From contig JAWUZG010000056.1 in assembly GCA_036785705.1 (NCBI GenBank), positions 6,883,001 through 6,947,000 on the forward strand: 64,000 bases of DNA. The letters run 5' to 3'. Positions 12,530 through 26,015 of this stretch are shown here, piece by piece. The translations under genes and the position numbers were made by a program. Position 1 is the first letter of the stretch. Every line of letters begins with the position of its first letter. The notes below the pieces were generated by a model. It did not search any database. It saw only the letters and a program-made list of their open reading frames with translations, and was not told the DNA's origin. This DNA is from Acanthornis magna. Lineage: Eukaryota > Chordata > Aves > Passeriformes > Acanthizidae.

Positions 12530-15500
12530 CTGGGCACAGGCAGCACCCAGGCTCAGTCTCTGGGAGTGGGCAAACCCCGATGTGCTGTAAGAGGGAGGGC
12601 AGTGAGCTTATGCACCTCCAGACGCCATCCCTTAGGGAAAGACACTTTCCCACTCCCCTCGAGCAACTGCTTCCGGATGCCACCCCAGCCTTCAGAGTGC
12701 ATCACAGGCCATTTTGCAGGCTATCAGCTCGTGAGGTGGCTACCTGGGCTCCTGTTTGACCAGCCCCTTTGCTCAGTGGGAGGCTTTTCTAAGTCCCCCA
12801 GCACATGATTTGCAGGTTGGCTCCAAACTGTTCTTGCTCTTGCTGAGCTGAAGCCTGTTTACAAAACAGTGGCTGAAGGCTGCTATTTATCCTTACCATA
12901 CACATTGCATTCAGAGTTGCTAAATAGGCAAAGCCAAAATGAAAGTCATCTGGGTTTTCTTTAATTAGAATAAAATCCTGATGAATCATGAGGTTCTGTA
13001 CCTCAAGGATGCACCAGGAATTGACTTTGGCTGCAGACAGCAAGGTGCAGCAGTCAGCAGAGCCGGCTCACTGCCTTGACATCTGCTGGAAAGACTTGTT
13101 TTTCCCTCCCGAGTCACATGCTAGCTTGTGATCTGATCATGAGATACAAAGGATAACCTTCCAATATTTACTCTTCTCATCTGCAATTTCCAAAGGCAGA
13201 GGAAAAGAGCAAAAAGCAGCATAAGGGAGGAATAAACAAACCCCCTTTGCTCATTTGGTTAGTGTTGCTCTAGGTGCTGTGCTGGTTGCTGGGGCAGGGC
13301 AGGAGCCTGGCTGCAGCACCATGGGCTGTGCTTGTGCCTGTCGTGGCCATAATGGAGGTGTCAGTGTGGGCAGAGCAATCGCTGCTCCTGTGTCCAGCCA
13401 CGTGGGCATTGTCCCCTCCACTGCCACCACACCTGGGTGCCAGCAGGGGTGGGCAGGGGCTGCCTGTCCCAGGGTGACCTGCACTGGCACACACAGGGGA
13501 AGCTTGTCCTCCCCCATGGCTGCCCAGCGCTGGCCCTGTGCCATCTTTCAGCATTCAACTTGCACATTTTATTATAAAAGTAGAAGTAACACTTTTTATA
13601 ACAATATTCTAATGTAGTCAGCCAGGCAGGTGGAGTTACTCATAAGTGCTCTAGTCCAAAGGTTTATAGCAAGCCCAGCTGCAAGGTTATACCAGAATCA
13701 CCCTTGAATAAAATCCCCTATATAATCTTCGGGGAATTTTTGCTAGTGCAGCTTCTGTTTACTTCTGTGAGCGGATGCCTACCAAGCACCAAAAACCCCC
13801 AAAAACCCATCATGGTGCTGCTGCAGGGGCTGTAGAGACATGAACATTCAAGCTGCTGAAGGCTTTGCGGGAGCTCTGGCTGCAGGGAGAGCAGGACAAA
13901 GCAGTGGGGCAGGGCTGTTTGCTTGCTGAGCCGGAGAGGTGTGTGCCATTGAGTACCCAACCTGCCACAGGCTGCACATGTGCAGCAAACCTGAATGGCC
14001 TGTGTCGTGGGAGTGCTCTGGGCATGGCAGGCTGGGATCAACAGTCTGTGTCTGTCTTCCCCCAGACTGTGGAAGGCGAGGTGCTCTGGGCAAAGCCCAA
14101 GGGGCTGTGCCTGTGTGTGACACACAATGTGTCAGCCTGGCACAGGGTGAGGAACCCTCCATAGCTGCCCTGGAAAGCAGTAGCTGCTCCAAGGAACAAG
14201 AAGGTGTAGATGTCACTGGGGGGAGCAGCCAGTACAGACTGAGTGGCCACAGGCTGGCCACAGCTGTTCCAGTGTGCCAGGGCTCAGTGTCGTGGTGTTT
14301 CCAGTAAAAACACCCACTGGTGTCAGGTGGGAGGGAGGGAGGCAGAGGGGCACAGGGAGATACCCCATCCAGCAGGGAGGGCACGAGGGGAGGGTGCCTG
14401 CTGGATGCCCTTGATGCGGTGAAGAGTGGTTTGGCTGTGCCAGGCAGGTAGATTCCAATGCTGATGGACCCTGTGCCTTTGCCAGCACCACGGCATTCAT
14501 GAGAGAGGCTTAGGGTAGCTGGGACCTGATATGGTCTCTGCATGCAAAGCCGGGAAAATGTGAACGGGAGGTGATTTTAAATTAAAATACAAACAACCTG
14601 TGATTAAGGGCTGTCTCCAGCAGGTATGGTTATTTCTGATTTTAGGCTTTGGGAAGTCTTGAAACTGTTTAGGTCCAAGTTGTGTGTCTCCTGCTATTAC
14701 ACGAACTTCTCATTGCAGTGTCCTAACCCACCCTCCCACCTCCACACTTAGCGCAAAGACGTTTTTCTTTCTGGAAAGTAAACCGCTTTCTTTCCTTGGG
14801 CAAATATTTCTGTAGCCTCTGCTGCAGCATTAGCCAGAGGTAATTAGGAGGGCTGTGATGGGCTGATGAGAGGTTTGGTGTGGACTCATCAGTGGGCCAT
14901 GTGGGACAGCAGCGTATCAGCCTCTGGCACATGGCATTTGGAAGGCATTTGGGCTTTGTGGACCTGGCTGACCTGTCACTGTGCCCCAGAGGCATCTCTG
15001 AGCACTGTGGTTTCCCGGTTCGTTGGCCTTTTGCCTGCCTCTGTGAAAATTAGAGCAGGCCTGACCCAGAAAGCTGGATGCAGAAGTGATCAATAGTGAT
15101 GGTAATTGGCCAGCAGCACTGCCTGGCTCTTGGGGCCTTAGTCCCAAAAGAAATAAATGCATTCAGAAACCGTGTAGGTGGTCTGGCTCCTGTGGCTGCC
15201 TCAACAGCTGGAGGAGGCTTCAGCCTGTGCTCCAAGGCTTGCCAAAGGCTGTTTACCATGCCCCATCCCTGGTGAATGACTTTGGTCCTTCTGGTGCCCC
15301 TTCCCAGTGGCAGTGGCTCTCCAGCAGGTCTTGCTGAGTGAGGTGTTCGTTCTGCAGCAGCAGAGTGCCGAAGGCTCAGCTGAAGGGTGGCAGCAGGGCA
15401 GGTGCCATGGGAGGGGGACACAGCAGCTCTGGGTGTGGTCCCACCAGAGCGAGCGCCTGGGGAAGGAGGTGCATCTGCTCATCCCTGAAGGCAGTGTAGA

Positions 15501-18500
15501 CACTTGCTCCTGGACAAGAAAGCAGTCCCTGTTCTCAAGGAAATAAACAAATCCCAAAGAACATCCTTTTGGAGCAGTCTCCTCCTGTCTGCTGTGTCCC
15601 TAGAGGACAACAAGGGCTTTGTAACTGCTCAGGGCTCTGGGGAACCAAAACAACGGCGGTATGAGCTCAGCGGCTGTAAATCAGCAGGCTCCACCGGCTC
15701 GAGTGCTGCGTAAATTTAGTGCCGATTGCTTTGATCTCAAATGCTTTTATTTCATACCCTCTACAGAGATAGACACAAGGTCGCACTAATGGCTGATACA
15801 TGAAAAACTTATGTGGCCTTTATTGATTTTGGAGTGATTAATGAGTCAAAGGGAAGGACAGTGATTCATGCACATGGATGGTGCCTGGGAATGAGCAACA
15901 CTGACCAGGGTGGCCTTTTAATTCCAGAGTTGAGCCTGTGTCCAGCTGCTTAGAGGTACCAGCATCGCTCTCACAGATGTCCTTGCGCTGGGCAGCACCT
16001 GTTTGTGCTCAGTGATCTCTCGTGCCTGCGCCTCAGTTCTGTTTGCCTTGCTTTTGCTGCCCCTTTCCACAAAAACAGCCAAACCTAAACTCTCACTGTA
16101 GCCTTGTTGACAAAGCCTCCTGAAGCTTTCCTGCTGCTATCCCAGGTGGCCCGAGAGGAGGCCTGGGAGAGGTAAAGCAACGTGCTTTGCCCAGCCAGGA
16201 GTATCCCCCAGCTTTGGCCCTTTGGTTACCAGCATGGGAGCTCAGTGAAGGAGCTCCAAAGCCGGCTGCTGTGATTAGCCTTGCAGACAATGTTTTTTGA
16301 GCTGTTTTTCCACCCCCTCAAGCATGTGCAGCTTCGCGGAGGCTGCTGAGCTGTGGCAGGGCTGCTTCCACAGCCTCCATCCCAATGCACAACCCCCGGT
16401 TTGCTCTGTGCCACACATTCAGCTGGAAACTCATGCAAGGGGAAGTCATCCTAATTTTGGAGGAGGAGATCAGGCCCAGCCTGAAGGATCTGGGCAGTGG
16501 TTATGCAACTTTCCTATTTGGTATTTGAAGAAACTTCCCCCTCCTGGTCATCCCAGTTTTGTGACCATGACTTAAGGCATCATACTGCTACCAGAGTTCG
16601 TTCTGCTGGGCCCACTGTTTCACGTGAGCTGCCTTGCTGACTGGGTCAGAGACCTGCTGCATCTCTAAGGGCCTGAGCCCTTGCCACATTTAGGGATTCA
16701 TTTGTTGCTGGCACTGCTGCTCATTTTTTTCTCTCTTGCAGTTTCCCGGTGTCTGTTGCTGTGTACACTGAACTGTGCCCGTGTGCTCCAGCTCCCTAGC
16801 CGGACCTCCAGAGCTCTACCCCAGTCCCCAGTGCCACGGCAGAGTGAGGTCCCAGCGTGTTGGGGCACACTGCCCTAAGGGAAGGGCACGGGAAAACATT
16901 CCCAGTGGCACAGGTAGGTGAAAATGCCCACCCTCCAAGAGGCTGTGGTGCAATGCCCATGCTCCTGCCTCTGCTTTGCCCACTGTCAGCACAGATGCAG
17001 ACAGCCCTACATGCCCAGCACGAGCTCTGGGTGTCCCCATTCCCGTTCAGGAGCAGCTGCAGGCTGTTGACGCCCTCCAAGAGAAATTTAAGGGACATAG
17101 GGTGTTGTACCCAGTGCCATCCTGCTGACCATGGCACAGCAGGAGAGGGCGGGGAGCATCATGGGGAGGCACACAGAAAAACACTCTGTGCTCCCAAGTT
17201 AGCTACGAGGCCAGGTTGGTTTTCCTGTTTACTCCCTAACTGGAAAATAGGAAGGGAGTGAAAAACCTCATCCCCTTGGCTATATAAAGGTCTTGTTGTG
17301 TGGGCACAGACACTTTACCTTCTTTTCATTTTTTGCCTTGGTGTTGCCAGGTGTGTGGCATGAGCTGTAGAGTGCCAGGAAAGCAAAGAAAAGGGGATGC
17401 TGGGAATAGCAGCTCCTCCGCAGGAGACATTTCCTCTCAGGCAGAGAACTTGACTCGTTCAGTGATCAGGTGAGTGGCTGTATTGGTGTTCTGCAAAGCA
17501 TGAGGGTCACAGAGGGTCAGGCAGGGCTTGTGCTGGTTGTGCTGGGGGCACACAGGGCCCCAGGTACACCTGGCACTCCCAGCTGATGGCTGCTCACATC
17601 TCAAAAAAAGGGCAAAAGGTGAAGAAACCTCTTTATCCCTACAGCATTTCGTGGGTAGGTTGCCCTGAAAAGGTTGGCTGATGGGCTTGGCCAGCAGGAG
17701 TGAGAGGTTGGAGCAGATAAGACATTGCCACGCCAGGAAACTGTTTTCGGTTTACAGTGTCAGGGTGAATTATGGAGATCTTAAACCCTGTGATCCCAGA
17801 GATGTTGCTAAACCTTGTTTGCCTTGGATTGTTTGTCCAAAAAGATACCAAGAGATGAACTCTTTCTTCCATTCGTAATTGCCCATAATCTTATCTGAAG
17901 CATCCGAAGTGTCCTAGAGACTTCTCAAGGAGATAACACAGAGATAACTACTAAATAAAATAGAAGTCCAAGAGCAGTTATTTCTGATGTCTGTCTGGGG
18001 AATAGCACCAGTTTCTTACCCAGCTTTGGTCATCCTTATTTGTCACAAAGAGAAGGAAAGGACACCCAGAGCTGCCCAAATCTTGCTTAGGCAGTGGTTG
18101 ACCTTTCTTGCCTCCTTGCTCCTCTGGGATAACTGAAGCTGTTTTGAGGAGTAAAGTCTCAAAGCTGCTTTAGCTAATTACTAGAAAAATGTTGTGCATG
18201 AGAACTGCAGCCTGTGGCTCAGCTACCCAGCTGCCTAGGCCAGCGGGGTTTGACTGAGTCTCACCAAAGGATGTTTTTGGTGTGTGTGCTGTGGGCCTGT
18301 GGGTTCCCTTCAGGCAAGGGGCTTGCTCATAGATCTGGGGATGGTTTCAAGGTATCTTTTACTTCACATGGTTTGTGGCTTCTCACTTGTGAGAGGAGCC
18401 TCTAATCATCTCACCATAGACTTAGAAAAGTATGTGCAATTGTAAAAAGGATCTTCCAAACATAGTATTTCCTTTAAAATTCAGTTCAGTGCCTCTGTGT

Positions 18501-21500
18501 CTGACTAGTCTTCCCATAAAAGGTTTTACAGACTCTGTGGCTTAGAATTGGTTTTCAGAGCTGAGTGGACCAGGTTTTGTCAGTTTTTTATGTGCAGTGT
18601 AACCTTTTGCGTCATTCTGGTTCTCAGTCAAAATGCAACACCAAGTAAGAGCTGTACCAAATATGAGTATCCTGTATCAGCACTGCAGCAAGTTAACTGT
18701 GATCAAATCTGTTTTCTGTAAACCTTTCCTGATTAGCAAAATAGGCTGTTTAAGGGAGGAGAGCTAAATTAATCAAGCCATGCCTCTGCTCTGGGTCATG
18801 ATGACTTGCCTCTAGCATTGTCCTGTTTACTCCTTCAAAATACTGGCATCTCAGTTTTCTTTTGGATGAGATCCTCGGCAGCTGGAGTGAGGGAAGGACA
18901 CACATCCACTTTCCATGCCATTGTGGTGTCCTCAGTCCAGGTGCAACATGTATTTTAGAAGTTTAAAAAAAGGGATGTGAAGGGTACTTCAGTGTCGGGT
19001 TCTCCCAAGCAAAGCAAACTAATGGGGCAAATGAGCACTTCACTACCCCACTGTAGTGATTTCATTAATACGAACCAGTTCAGAGTCAGAAAGGACACTG
19101 TCAAAGCAAATTGATTTTTTCTACTGTTTTGCTCATCCACTGCAAGGCTTTGGGCACTGCTAGCGGGGCTCTTCCCCAGCCCAGAGTGTGCCTGTTTCTT
19201 CACAGCACTCAGCCCCTCATGCTTCTGGGGTTCCTTGCTGGCCTGGCTGCAGGGCTCTCCCCACAGCTGAGCCCCAGCTGTGCCCCCGAGGGCCCGGGGC
19301 ACTCCTGGGACAGGTCAGCCCATGGCAGCCCTGCTGAACCCCAGGAGCAGGTCCCAGAGGAAGCCCAGCAGCTGCAGGAGGGGGCCAAGGGCTGGTGTGG
19401 GTGGCAGGGAGCACAGGGACAGGCACGGGGCAGTGACAGTCCTTAGCCCGACTCTGCCAAACCTCACAGGGCAGAGGCTGCCCCAGTTCGCCCGCGGGTT
19501 ACCGCACATTTTTGTCATGCTTGCAAAATGCTGTTACCACAAATTGCAAAAACCAACCTCATCCTCATCCGATCAGAGCGAAACCAGCACAGCTCTGCAC
19601 GTCTCCAGCATGTCCGGTCTGCTGGGTGCTGCTGCAGCCATTAGAGCTATTGCTCAGACATGCTGTCATTTACTCCTTCCAGATTTCTTTTTCCACTGCA
19701 GGCTCCATGGCCTATGAAAATAGCTAGTGACCCTTGCAGCCAGGGTGCCTGCTGCCACAGTTAGTGGCCATGGAGTGCCTGTGGCTGAGGGCTGGTGTGG
19801 CCTTTCCATGCACACATGGCTGAGGCTGTTGGGGAGCCTCTCTAGGGCTCTTCGTGAGCAGAGCATCAGGGCTGCCACCAGCATCCTGCCGAGAGAGGCA
19901 CAGCTGGGCTGGCTCAGAAGCCCACCCCAGGCTCTTCATTCCCTGTCCCACTGGGTGGGCAGCACTCTCTCTCGGATGCCCCTGTCCTGCCAGGGCAAAG
20001 CGAGCAGGGCACTCACTGTCTTCTCACTGCCAGCACCCACGTTCCCCCTGACAGCTCCTCCCGCCCCACAGCTCTGCAGCGGGACAGCCGTGTGGATTCC
20101 AGCGTGCAGGCACTCTGGGAGACCCTGGGGATTCCCAGGAGCAAAGCTGCTGGTAAAAGTAAGATATTTAACAATTACTTCAAGTCCTGAAGGCTCTTTA
20201 CCTGTGTGGAGAGCAGCTTACCAGCGCCAGTCCTCATGACAGAGCACTTCTGTCTGTTGCTGGGCTGTGGTGGGGCTGGGTGCACATGCAAAATATTGGG
20301 GACCACTCCCAATGTCTTTCACTAGAGCTTACCAGTGGGTTTGGGTGTGAGCCAGGCTGGAGCCCAGCCCCTTTCAGGGCCTGGTGGCAGGGCTCTGGGT
20401 GTGGCTGGGCAGTCCAGGGGTGCTGTGGAGCACTCAGGTCACAGGCACAAGAAATGAGAGCTGTCACAGGATGCTGTCATGAGCTGCAGCCCTGAGTTAG
20501 AGCCGTGCTCTGCCTTCACCCATGGAATGCAGCAGGGGCAGAATTATCCCATCAGTCCCACTGCCACCACAGTGGCAGTGTCTGTGCAGGGCCATCAGCT
20601 GTGGGCACACAGGGCCACAGCCCTCTGCCTTAGAATGCCATGTCATACGCTGGGATCATATGGTGCATCTTGCACCAGTAATCAAGTGACTCTGAAAATC
20701 AGGGCATGGAGGTTCTTTGGCAATGTTAAAAGCAAAATGTAAGGGAAAAACATTCTCCTTCCCTTACTCCCTAAAAGTTCAACATTACACAGATGATCTA
20801 AAATTTTTTTGAAGTGCTAAAAGCTGTCTGGACTGTAAGTGTTTTATACTGGGTACGGGGATCTCCTGTTCTGAAATAGATGAAACACTTCATAGCAGAG
20901 CCTTTAGACTTTCCAGACAAGAGATACAACAGAAACCTGCTATTGTTGGAGGCAGGCTGTAGGAAATGCAAATGCCAATGGCCAGTCTTGATATTCTGCT
21001 GTGCTTTGTACTTAGAAATGTTTTACCATGATGGGTGAGGAGAAGCTGAACTTTAAAGGCTTACCTTGCTCTAGCAGGAGGCCTCCAGGAGGTGGTCCAG
21101 CTTGTCTCCAGCCCAGGTCATTGTGCTGGTCCCACCCCCTCCCAAATTCTTAGTTTTGCACCTTTTCCTGTTTTGCAGGCCCTCTCAGGGAGACAATTTT
21201 CCCAAGGCCCTTAGTGCCTTTTCTGGGTGCCTTTGGCATGACAGGCTGACATTCCTGCTTTGTCCCGCAGGACAGAGCCCAGACAGGTTTTCAGGATTTC
21301 TGGGGTGCTGTGCCTGTCCAAGCCTGGCTTCACCCCCTGCCTGAGCCAGGCTTTGTGGTGGCTGGGGTGTCCCAGCCTCCTGACTTGGGGTGTGGGGACA
21401 CACCACACAGGGCAGGGACAAACCAACACCGCCCTGACACAGTCACCGTTTCTAAATGAGCCCTGGGCTAATCATCACGGCTCGTATTTCCATTCCCACC

Positions 21501-21600
21501 TGTCACCTATGTCAGCTCACTTATGGGGACACCAGAGGGCAGCTAAATGAGGAGAGCGCTTTGGTATTGCACGGCAGCTGGAGCAGCAGCTGAGAGAGGG
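12530..21600. other. Intergenic DNA, second part; no gene seen
   Basis: No supportable exon was found. The 231-codon minus-strand frame at 13848-14543 has an ATG but is a Pro/Ser/Ala/Cys-rich low-complexity translation with no recognisable domain. AT-richer islands at 15.7-15.9, 18.4-18.8 and 20.7-21.1 kb look less degenerate than their surroundings. The first contains CTTTGATC at 15729-15736, a TCF/LEF-type word. These could be conserved non-coding elements, but only an alignment can tell. Confidence 0.55.
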
Positions 21601-21619
21601 CATTACGAGGCTCCAAACA

Positions 21620-21875
21620 CCTCCACTCCTGTCAGCGCTGCCCTGCGGGGGTGGGACACGTCCCCCCCGGGATCGGGCTCCCCAGCAGCACGCTTCCTGC
21701 GGGCTCGGAGCCCTCCATCCGTGCCTCGGTGCCTCGGTGCCCCGGTGCTGCGGGCTGCGGCTCCCCGCGGTGGCTGCAGCGGGAGGGAGCAGCCGCCGGG
21801 GCCAGCCGGGCCGGGGCCGGGCTGCCTGTGCCGGGGAGCGGCGATCAACAGCGCCCGCTGCCTTAGGAGCAAGGG
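21620..21875. promoter_or_regulatory. Orphan CpG-island-like block
   Basis: About 250 bp with roughly 30 CpG dinucleotides by eye, GC-box-like GGGGCCGGGC words and a CCTCGGTG doublet, in otherwise CpG-poor intergenic DNA. It is 15 kb past the MAPK6 3' end and 20 kb from BCL2L10, so it is not the promoter of either gene. Frames of 70-112 codons on both strands are the usual by-product of GC-rich DNA. It could be the promoter of an unannotated non-coding RNA, or an enhancer. Confidence 0.5.
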
Positions 21876-21889
21876 AAATAGATAGATAC

Positions 21890-22270
21890 ACACTCAGAAT
21901 GCATAGACGCATCTCTTCGTGTGTGTATATGTACGCACAGAAGGATGTGTGTGTGTCTATGAATTTATGTATGTGTGTATAAGCATGTATATGTACACGG
22001 ATAAGTGTATAAATTCTGTGCATGTATGTGCATGATATATCCTGTAATGAAATCCTATATAATAAAAAATATAAATATATTTCTGTATAATTCTATCTAT
22101 TCCATGTAATAAAATACATAAATTCTATGCATACATATGCTTATGTACACACATGTGTGCGTACACACGCAGGTGTACCTGTACATAAATCATCCATGCG
22201 CGAGCATATGCACACGTACACGTATACACAGATAGCATACATGATGCACACACACACACACATTTTGGTG
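21890..22270. repeat. Alternating TG/CA/TA microsatellite tract
   Basis: Nearly 400 bp dominated by TGTGTGTATATG-, TACACACA- and ATATAAAT-type words, with a clean (CA)8 at 22247-22262. Alternating purine-pyrimidine runs of this kind can adopt Z-DNA. The tract sits exactly between two CpG-rich blocks. Translated frames here are repeat artefacts. Confidence 0.85.
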
Positions 22271-22284
22271 CATGCACACATTAT

Positions 22285-22410
22285 TTCCGTGTCTGTCCCC
22301 CCGCAGTGTCCCCCGCTCCATCCGCGTCCCCGTCCCGCGCCCATCCCGCCGGTGGCCGCCCGGTGGCGCTGTTGGCCGCGGGAATGTGCGGGTCAGGCGC
22401 GGCTTTGGGA
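22285..22410. promoter_or_regulatory. Second short CpG-rich block
   Basis: About 125 bp rich in CCGCG, CCGGTGG and GGCGCGG words immediately after the (CA)8 run. Together with the block at 21620-21875 it may be one CpG island split by expansion of the microsatellite. No TATA box or gene start can be assigned. Confidence 0.4.
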
Positions 22411-22419
22411 AGTTCAACA

Positions 22420-23810
22420 ATTCAAAATATCGCTCCTTTAATCTCTGAGTATGTAAGGGAGAAATGGGGAGAAAATGCCTGATGGACAACGGCACACTTT
22501 TCAAACGTACTTATCTTAGAAATGGTAAGTAAGAAATGAGTTAGAAATGAGTTTTCACACGTCTTGCGCCCCATTAGAATTGCTCTTGCTTGTGTTTTCC
22601 TACTAGGTAACATCCTAATAGGTGGTAAAGCTGAACTCACTTCGGGAATGTTTGCTGTGCCTGGGAGGAGTGAGGAACAAAATAATCGGAGGTAAAGCAG
22701 GGGTTGTCCTGGCCGGCCTGGGACCTGCACGCTGCAGGCTGGCAGCAGGAGGTGGCTCTGGGCATGGTGTCCCCAAGGGGGCTGGCAGAGCTGCCCCTGG
22801 TTTGCCCCTGCCAGGTTTGAGTGCTGGGCTCACTGAGGCAGGGCACCTCCAGCTGCACCAGGTGATGGTTAGCTCGCTTTGGGTGAGTAGCTGCAGGGTC
22901 ACAGCAGTGATGTTTTGCAGAAAAATTGTAATGAATTACCAGGTTTCATCTCATTTGAACTGAAACAAACTAAAAACCCCCGACCCCATAAAGGAGGATG
23001 CAGCAGCTGTGTGTTTGTGCCGACTGCTGATACCACAGCACTGTATGAGCATGGAGAGAGCCAAGGGGGAGAAGCTGCTTGGGCTCCCTGAAGCAGAGAA
23101 GCTGTCCCGGGTGTGTGGGGCCATGGCATGGCCCTGTCAGCAAAATCTCACCAAAGGTAAACCCTCCCGGTCGCCCCAGCTAACTCTCCTCCTGAGAAAG
23201 GGCTAATCTTTACATGCCTCAGCCTTTCCCAGCACATCCTGGTTCACAAGTTCAGCAGCTTCAAAGTTACATCTGATCATTAACCCTGAAAGACTGGAGA
23301 TTACTGGAGCATTTAAACTGCATGTTTGAGAGGGCTGAGAGGCACAAAGCTCAGGCACAAATCTGCGCCCAAATCCTGAGACAATCTTCATGAGGCAGAT
23401 GGAGGGTTTTGGTTCGGCTCTGTGATGCCTGCACATTGTGTAGGTTTGTGTCTTCATTTCTTTTTAAAGCTGCTTTTGTGCAACTGATATTTCAAAAGTG
23501 GCCATGGATTTTGGGTGTATCTGCCCATGTGGTCTGTGGTGAGTATGGCTGGGCTTAGAGTTCCCATGGATTTCTGTAAGAGAGATGAGACAGTCACAGT
23601 TCTTCATTTTTGACAAGGACTTTACGAAAATTGCTCTTTTCTTGTGCATTTTCTCTATCACTTTTATTCCTGATATGACAGGTACAGGAGAAAAAGCTGC
23701 TTGTGACCATGTTATACACAAAACCAGCAGCAGCAGAGAGACGCTTCGTCTATTGTGGAGCTCGTTTTCAGTTTGTTATTTCCATGAGGTGGCTTTTGAT
23801 ATCAGAACCA
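22420..23810. other. Intergenic DNA; no gene seen
   Basis: Mixed-composition sequence without a supportable exon. A donor-like GTAAGTAAG lies near 22524. Open frames of 85-113 codons overlap on both strands and have no recognisable domain. Confidence 0.5.
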
Positions 23811-23814
23811 CAGG

Positions 23815-23905
23815 GAAACACAGTTTGGAAGAGGCCTCCTGAGGCCACCTGACCCTCCCTCCTGCTCAGCACAAGTCCAGCTCCATCAGCATCGAGTTCT
23901 CAGCA
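23815..23905. mobile_element. Possible degraded CR1-type LINE fragment
   Basis: The stretch containing GGAAGAGGCCTCCTGAGG, CACCTGACCCTCCCTCC and TGCTCAGCAC resembles the part of avian CR1 3' regions that reads roughly as a purine-rich GGAAGGGACCTCTGGAG-like block followed by a CCCCCTGCTCA-like block. No CR1 terminal octamer repeats or reverse-transcriptase frame are present. It would be a short, old, 5'-truncated copy. The match is from memory and could be coincidental. Confidence 0.35.
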
Positions 23906-24760
23906 GCAGAGAGCCCCTTGATGCTGAGCAGTGTGACCCATGGCACTGGGATAGCGATTTTGGAAGGATCTGAATGAGCACTGAGGAGCAAAGTCATTGG
24001 TATTCTCCTTGATGGGATTTAATCTTAATGCAGCTCATTAGTCTTCAGGGTGGAAGTCTTGAACCTGATGGTGCCAAAGGATTAATTTAAATCTAAATTC
24101 CGTAGGTATAACCTCAAAAAATGGGAGATGAAGGTCACATAGTGAAGGAAGGCCATGAATACAGCCCTGTCCGTAACCCTGGAGCTCCTGTGAGCAGAGG
24201 TGGAGCCCCAGGTGTCCCCAGGGCAAAGCTGGCACAGGGCTGAGGCTTTGAGCCTCATCAGGGCGGAGCTTCATTTCATCTTCTGTCTTTCATCTCCTAA
24301 AATTGTCCCACATTGCCTGGGCAGGCTGGCATGTTTTCAGCACTGAAAACCAGATGTTGCCAACTTTCCAGTGGCTGTGCTTGGTGCTTTATGCTGTTCC
24401 TTTAGCAGAAGTATGCACGTCATGCCTCTTGCAAAAACAGATAGGATTTATTCCCTGAGCAAGGGTCAGCTCTATTTCCAGCTGCCTTCATCTCCGTAGC
24501 AATGTCTGTCTAGCTCAGAAATGTTGCTGTCAGCTTCCCATGAGCATGGGTTCAGTAGCACCCTCCTCTGCAGTCCTCTCCCAGCCACTTGCTTACCTGG
24601 CCACCAAACAGCTGCTTGGTTTGTGCCTGCAAAAGTACTCACCTGAATATTTTTGCCAGTAAAATGAGGTATTTTTTTCCATCTGTATTTTTAGACATTA
24701 AACCCATAGTTTAGTCACTAGCTCTGTGCTTCCTATCTGTCTGCAAGTACTGCGAAGGAG

Positions 24761-24885
24761 ATAAATATAGGTATAGATACAGATACATAAATATATGTAT
24801 ATATAATATACACATATATGTGTATATATATGTATACATACATAATACACACATCTGTGTGAATATATATATAATATACACACGT
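24761..24885. repeat. TA/TATG/TACA microsatellite
   Basis: About 125 bp of ATATATGTATAC, ATACACACA and similar alternating words. The open frame that crosses it on the minus strand (Tyr/Ile/Cys-rich) is a repeat artefact. Confidence 0.85.
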
Positions 24886-25554
24886 TCATGCTATGCAAAA
24901 GACATTTCCTAGAGAAGGAAATGTGGTACCTAGGGATATGGGCTTTCCCAGACAAAATGAAGTTTAGAGGAGGAAGGAGGTCCCTGCCTTTGTGTGCACT
25001 GCAGGGGTGTGATCCTCCTGGCACCAGACAGCCCCTGGGGCACCAGCAGGGATGAGGGCAGGCTCACCCGGTGGCCAAAAGGCCTCTGGCAGAGTGTCTG
25101 AGATGGCCAAAGAAACGGTGCCAACCCACATGGGCCAAGGCTTGCCAATGGCTGCAGAAGTTGCCTCAGGTTTTAACAAGCGAGGCTCATGGTCTTGTAC
25201 ACAGCTTCATGACAAGTACCAAGCTTCAAACCAGGAAAAATAAGCAGAATTCTTCCAGAAGTTTTATTAGCATTTTTTTTTTTCACGTTTACTGGAAAAA
25301 TAAAGTGGCACATTAGTCATCTCAGAAATACAGCAGAGCAGTATGAGGACAAGGGGTAGGTTTTTAGTGACAGTAGTTTTTGTGGACTAATTACTGTAAG
25401 CGAAATTTAGTCTCCTTAATGAATTATAAGCACAAATTCGAGCAGGGAGAGAGCTTGCTACGTCACTTCAGGCTGCCTCTTTACCTTATTTTAAAAGCCC
25501 AGATAAAAATGACAGCTTTTAAAATGATTGCTTTTAAAAGTGACTGCAAGAGCA

Positions 25555-25817
25555 ACATATAAACACATATTCTATACATGATTCTGCATACATACATATG
25601 TTCATAGTTATACGTAGATGTTGTATATGTATATATACAGACACATGTATTTATAGAGAGATATTATGCATGTACATATAAAAATATATCTATATATTGA
25701 TTACATATAACACATTGCTATATTGTGTATATATCTATACACACATATTCAGTGTTATATAATATATATAAAATAGATATAAAATAGATATAAAATATAT
25801 GGCTAGATATAAAATAC
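25555..25817. repeat. AT-rich TATG/ATATA microsatellite island
   Basis: About 260 bp of imperfect TATATGTATATA-, ACACATAT- and ATATAAAA-type words. It ends in an 11-bp ATAGATATAAA-like unit repeated about three times near 25770-25800. Very low sequence complexity; no gene content. Confidence 0.85.
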
Positions 25818-26015
25818 AGCTTTTGTTGAGATCAAACTGTCCCTAAGAAGCTCAAGGGCTGTGACTGGTTTGCAGCCCTCTCTGCAGGGTTTTTGTCCTG
25901 TCCTTCAGCCCCACCATGTTTGCTGAAGGGCTGCAGTACCTCACTGGGTGCCACAGTGGGTGGGAGTTGGCAAAGCCCTTGGTTCAAGCACTAAACATTT
26001 AGACCAAGGTGCAAC

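Noticed and set aside
13848..14543. 231-codon minus-strand ORF with ATG
   Set aside because: Pro/Ser/Ala/Cys-rich biased translation, overlapped by several frames on the other strand. No splice context, homology or codon signature.
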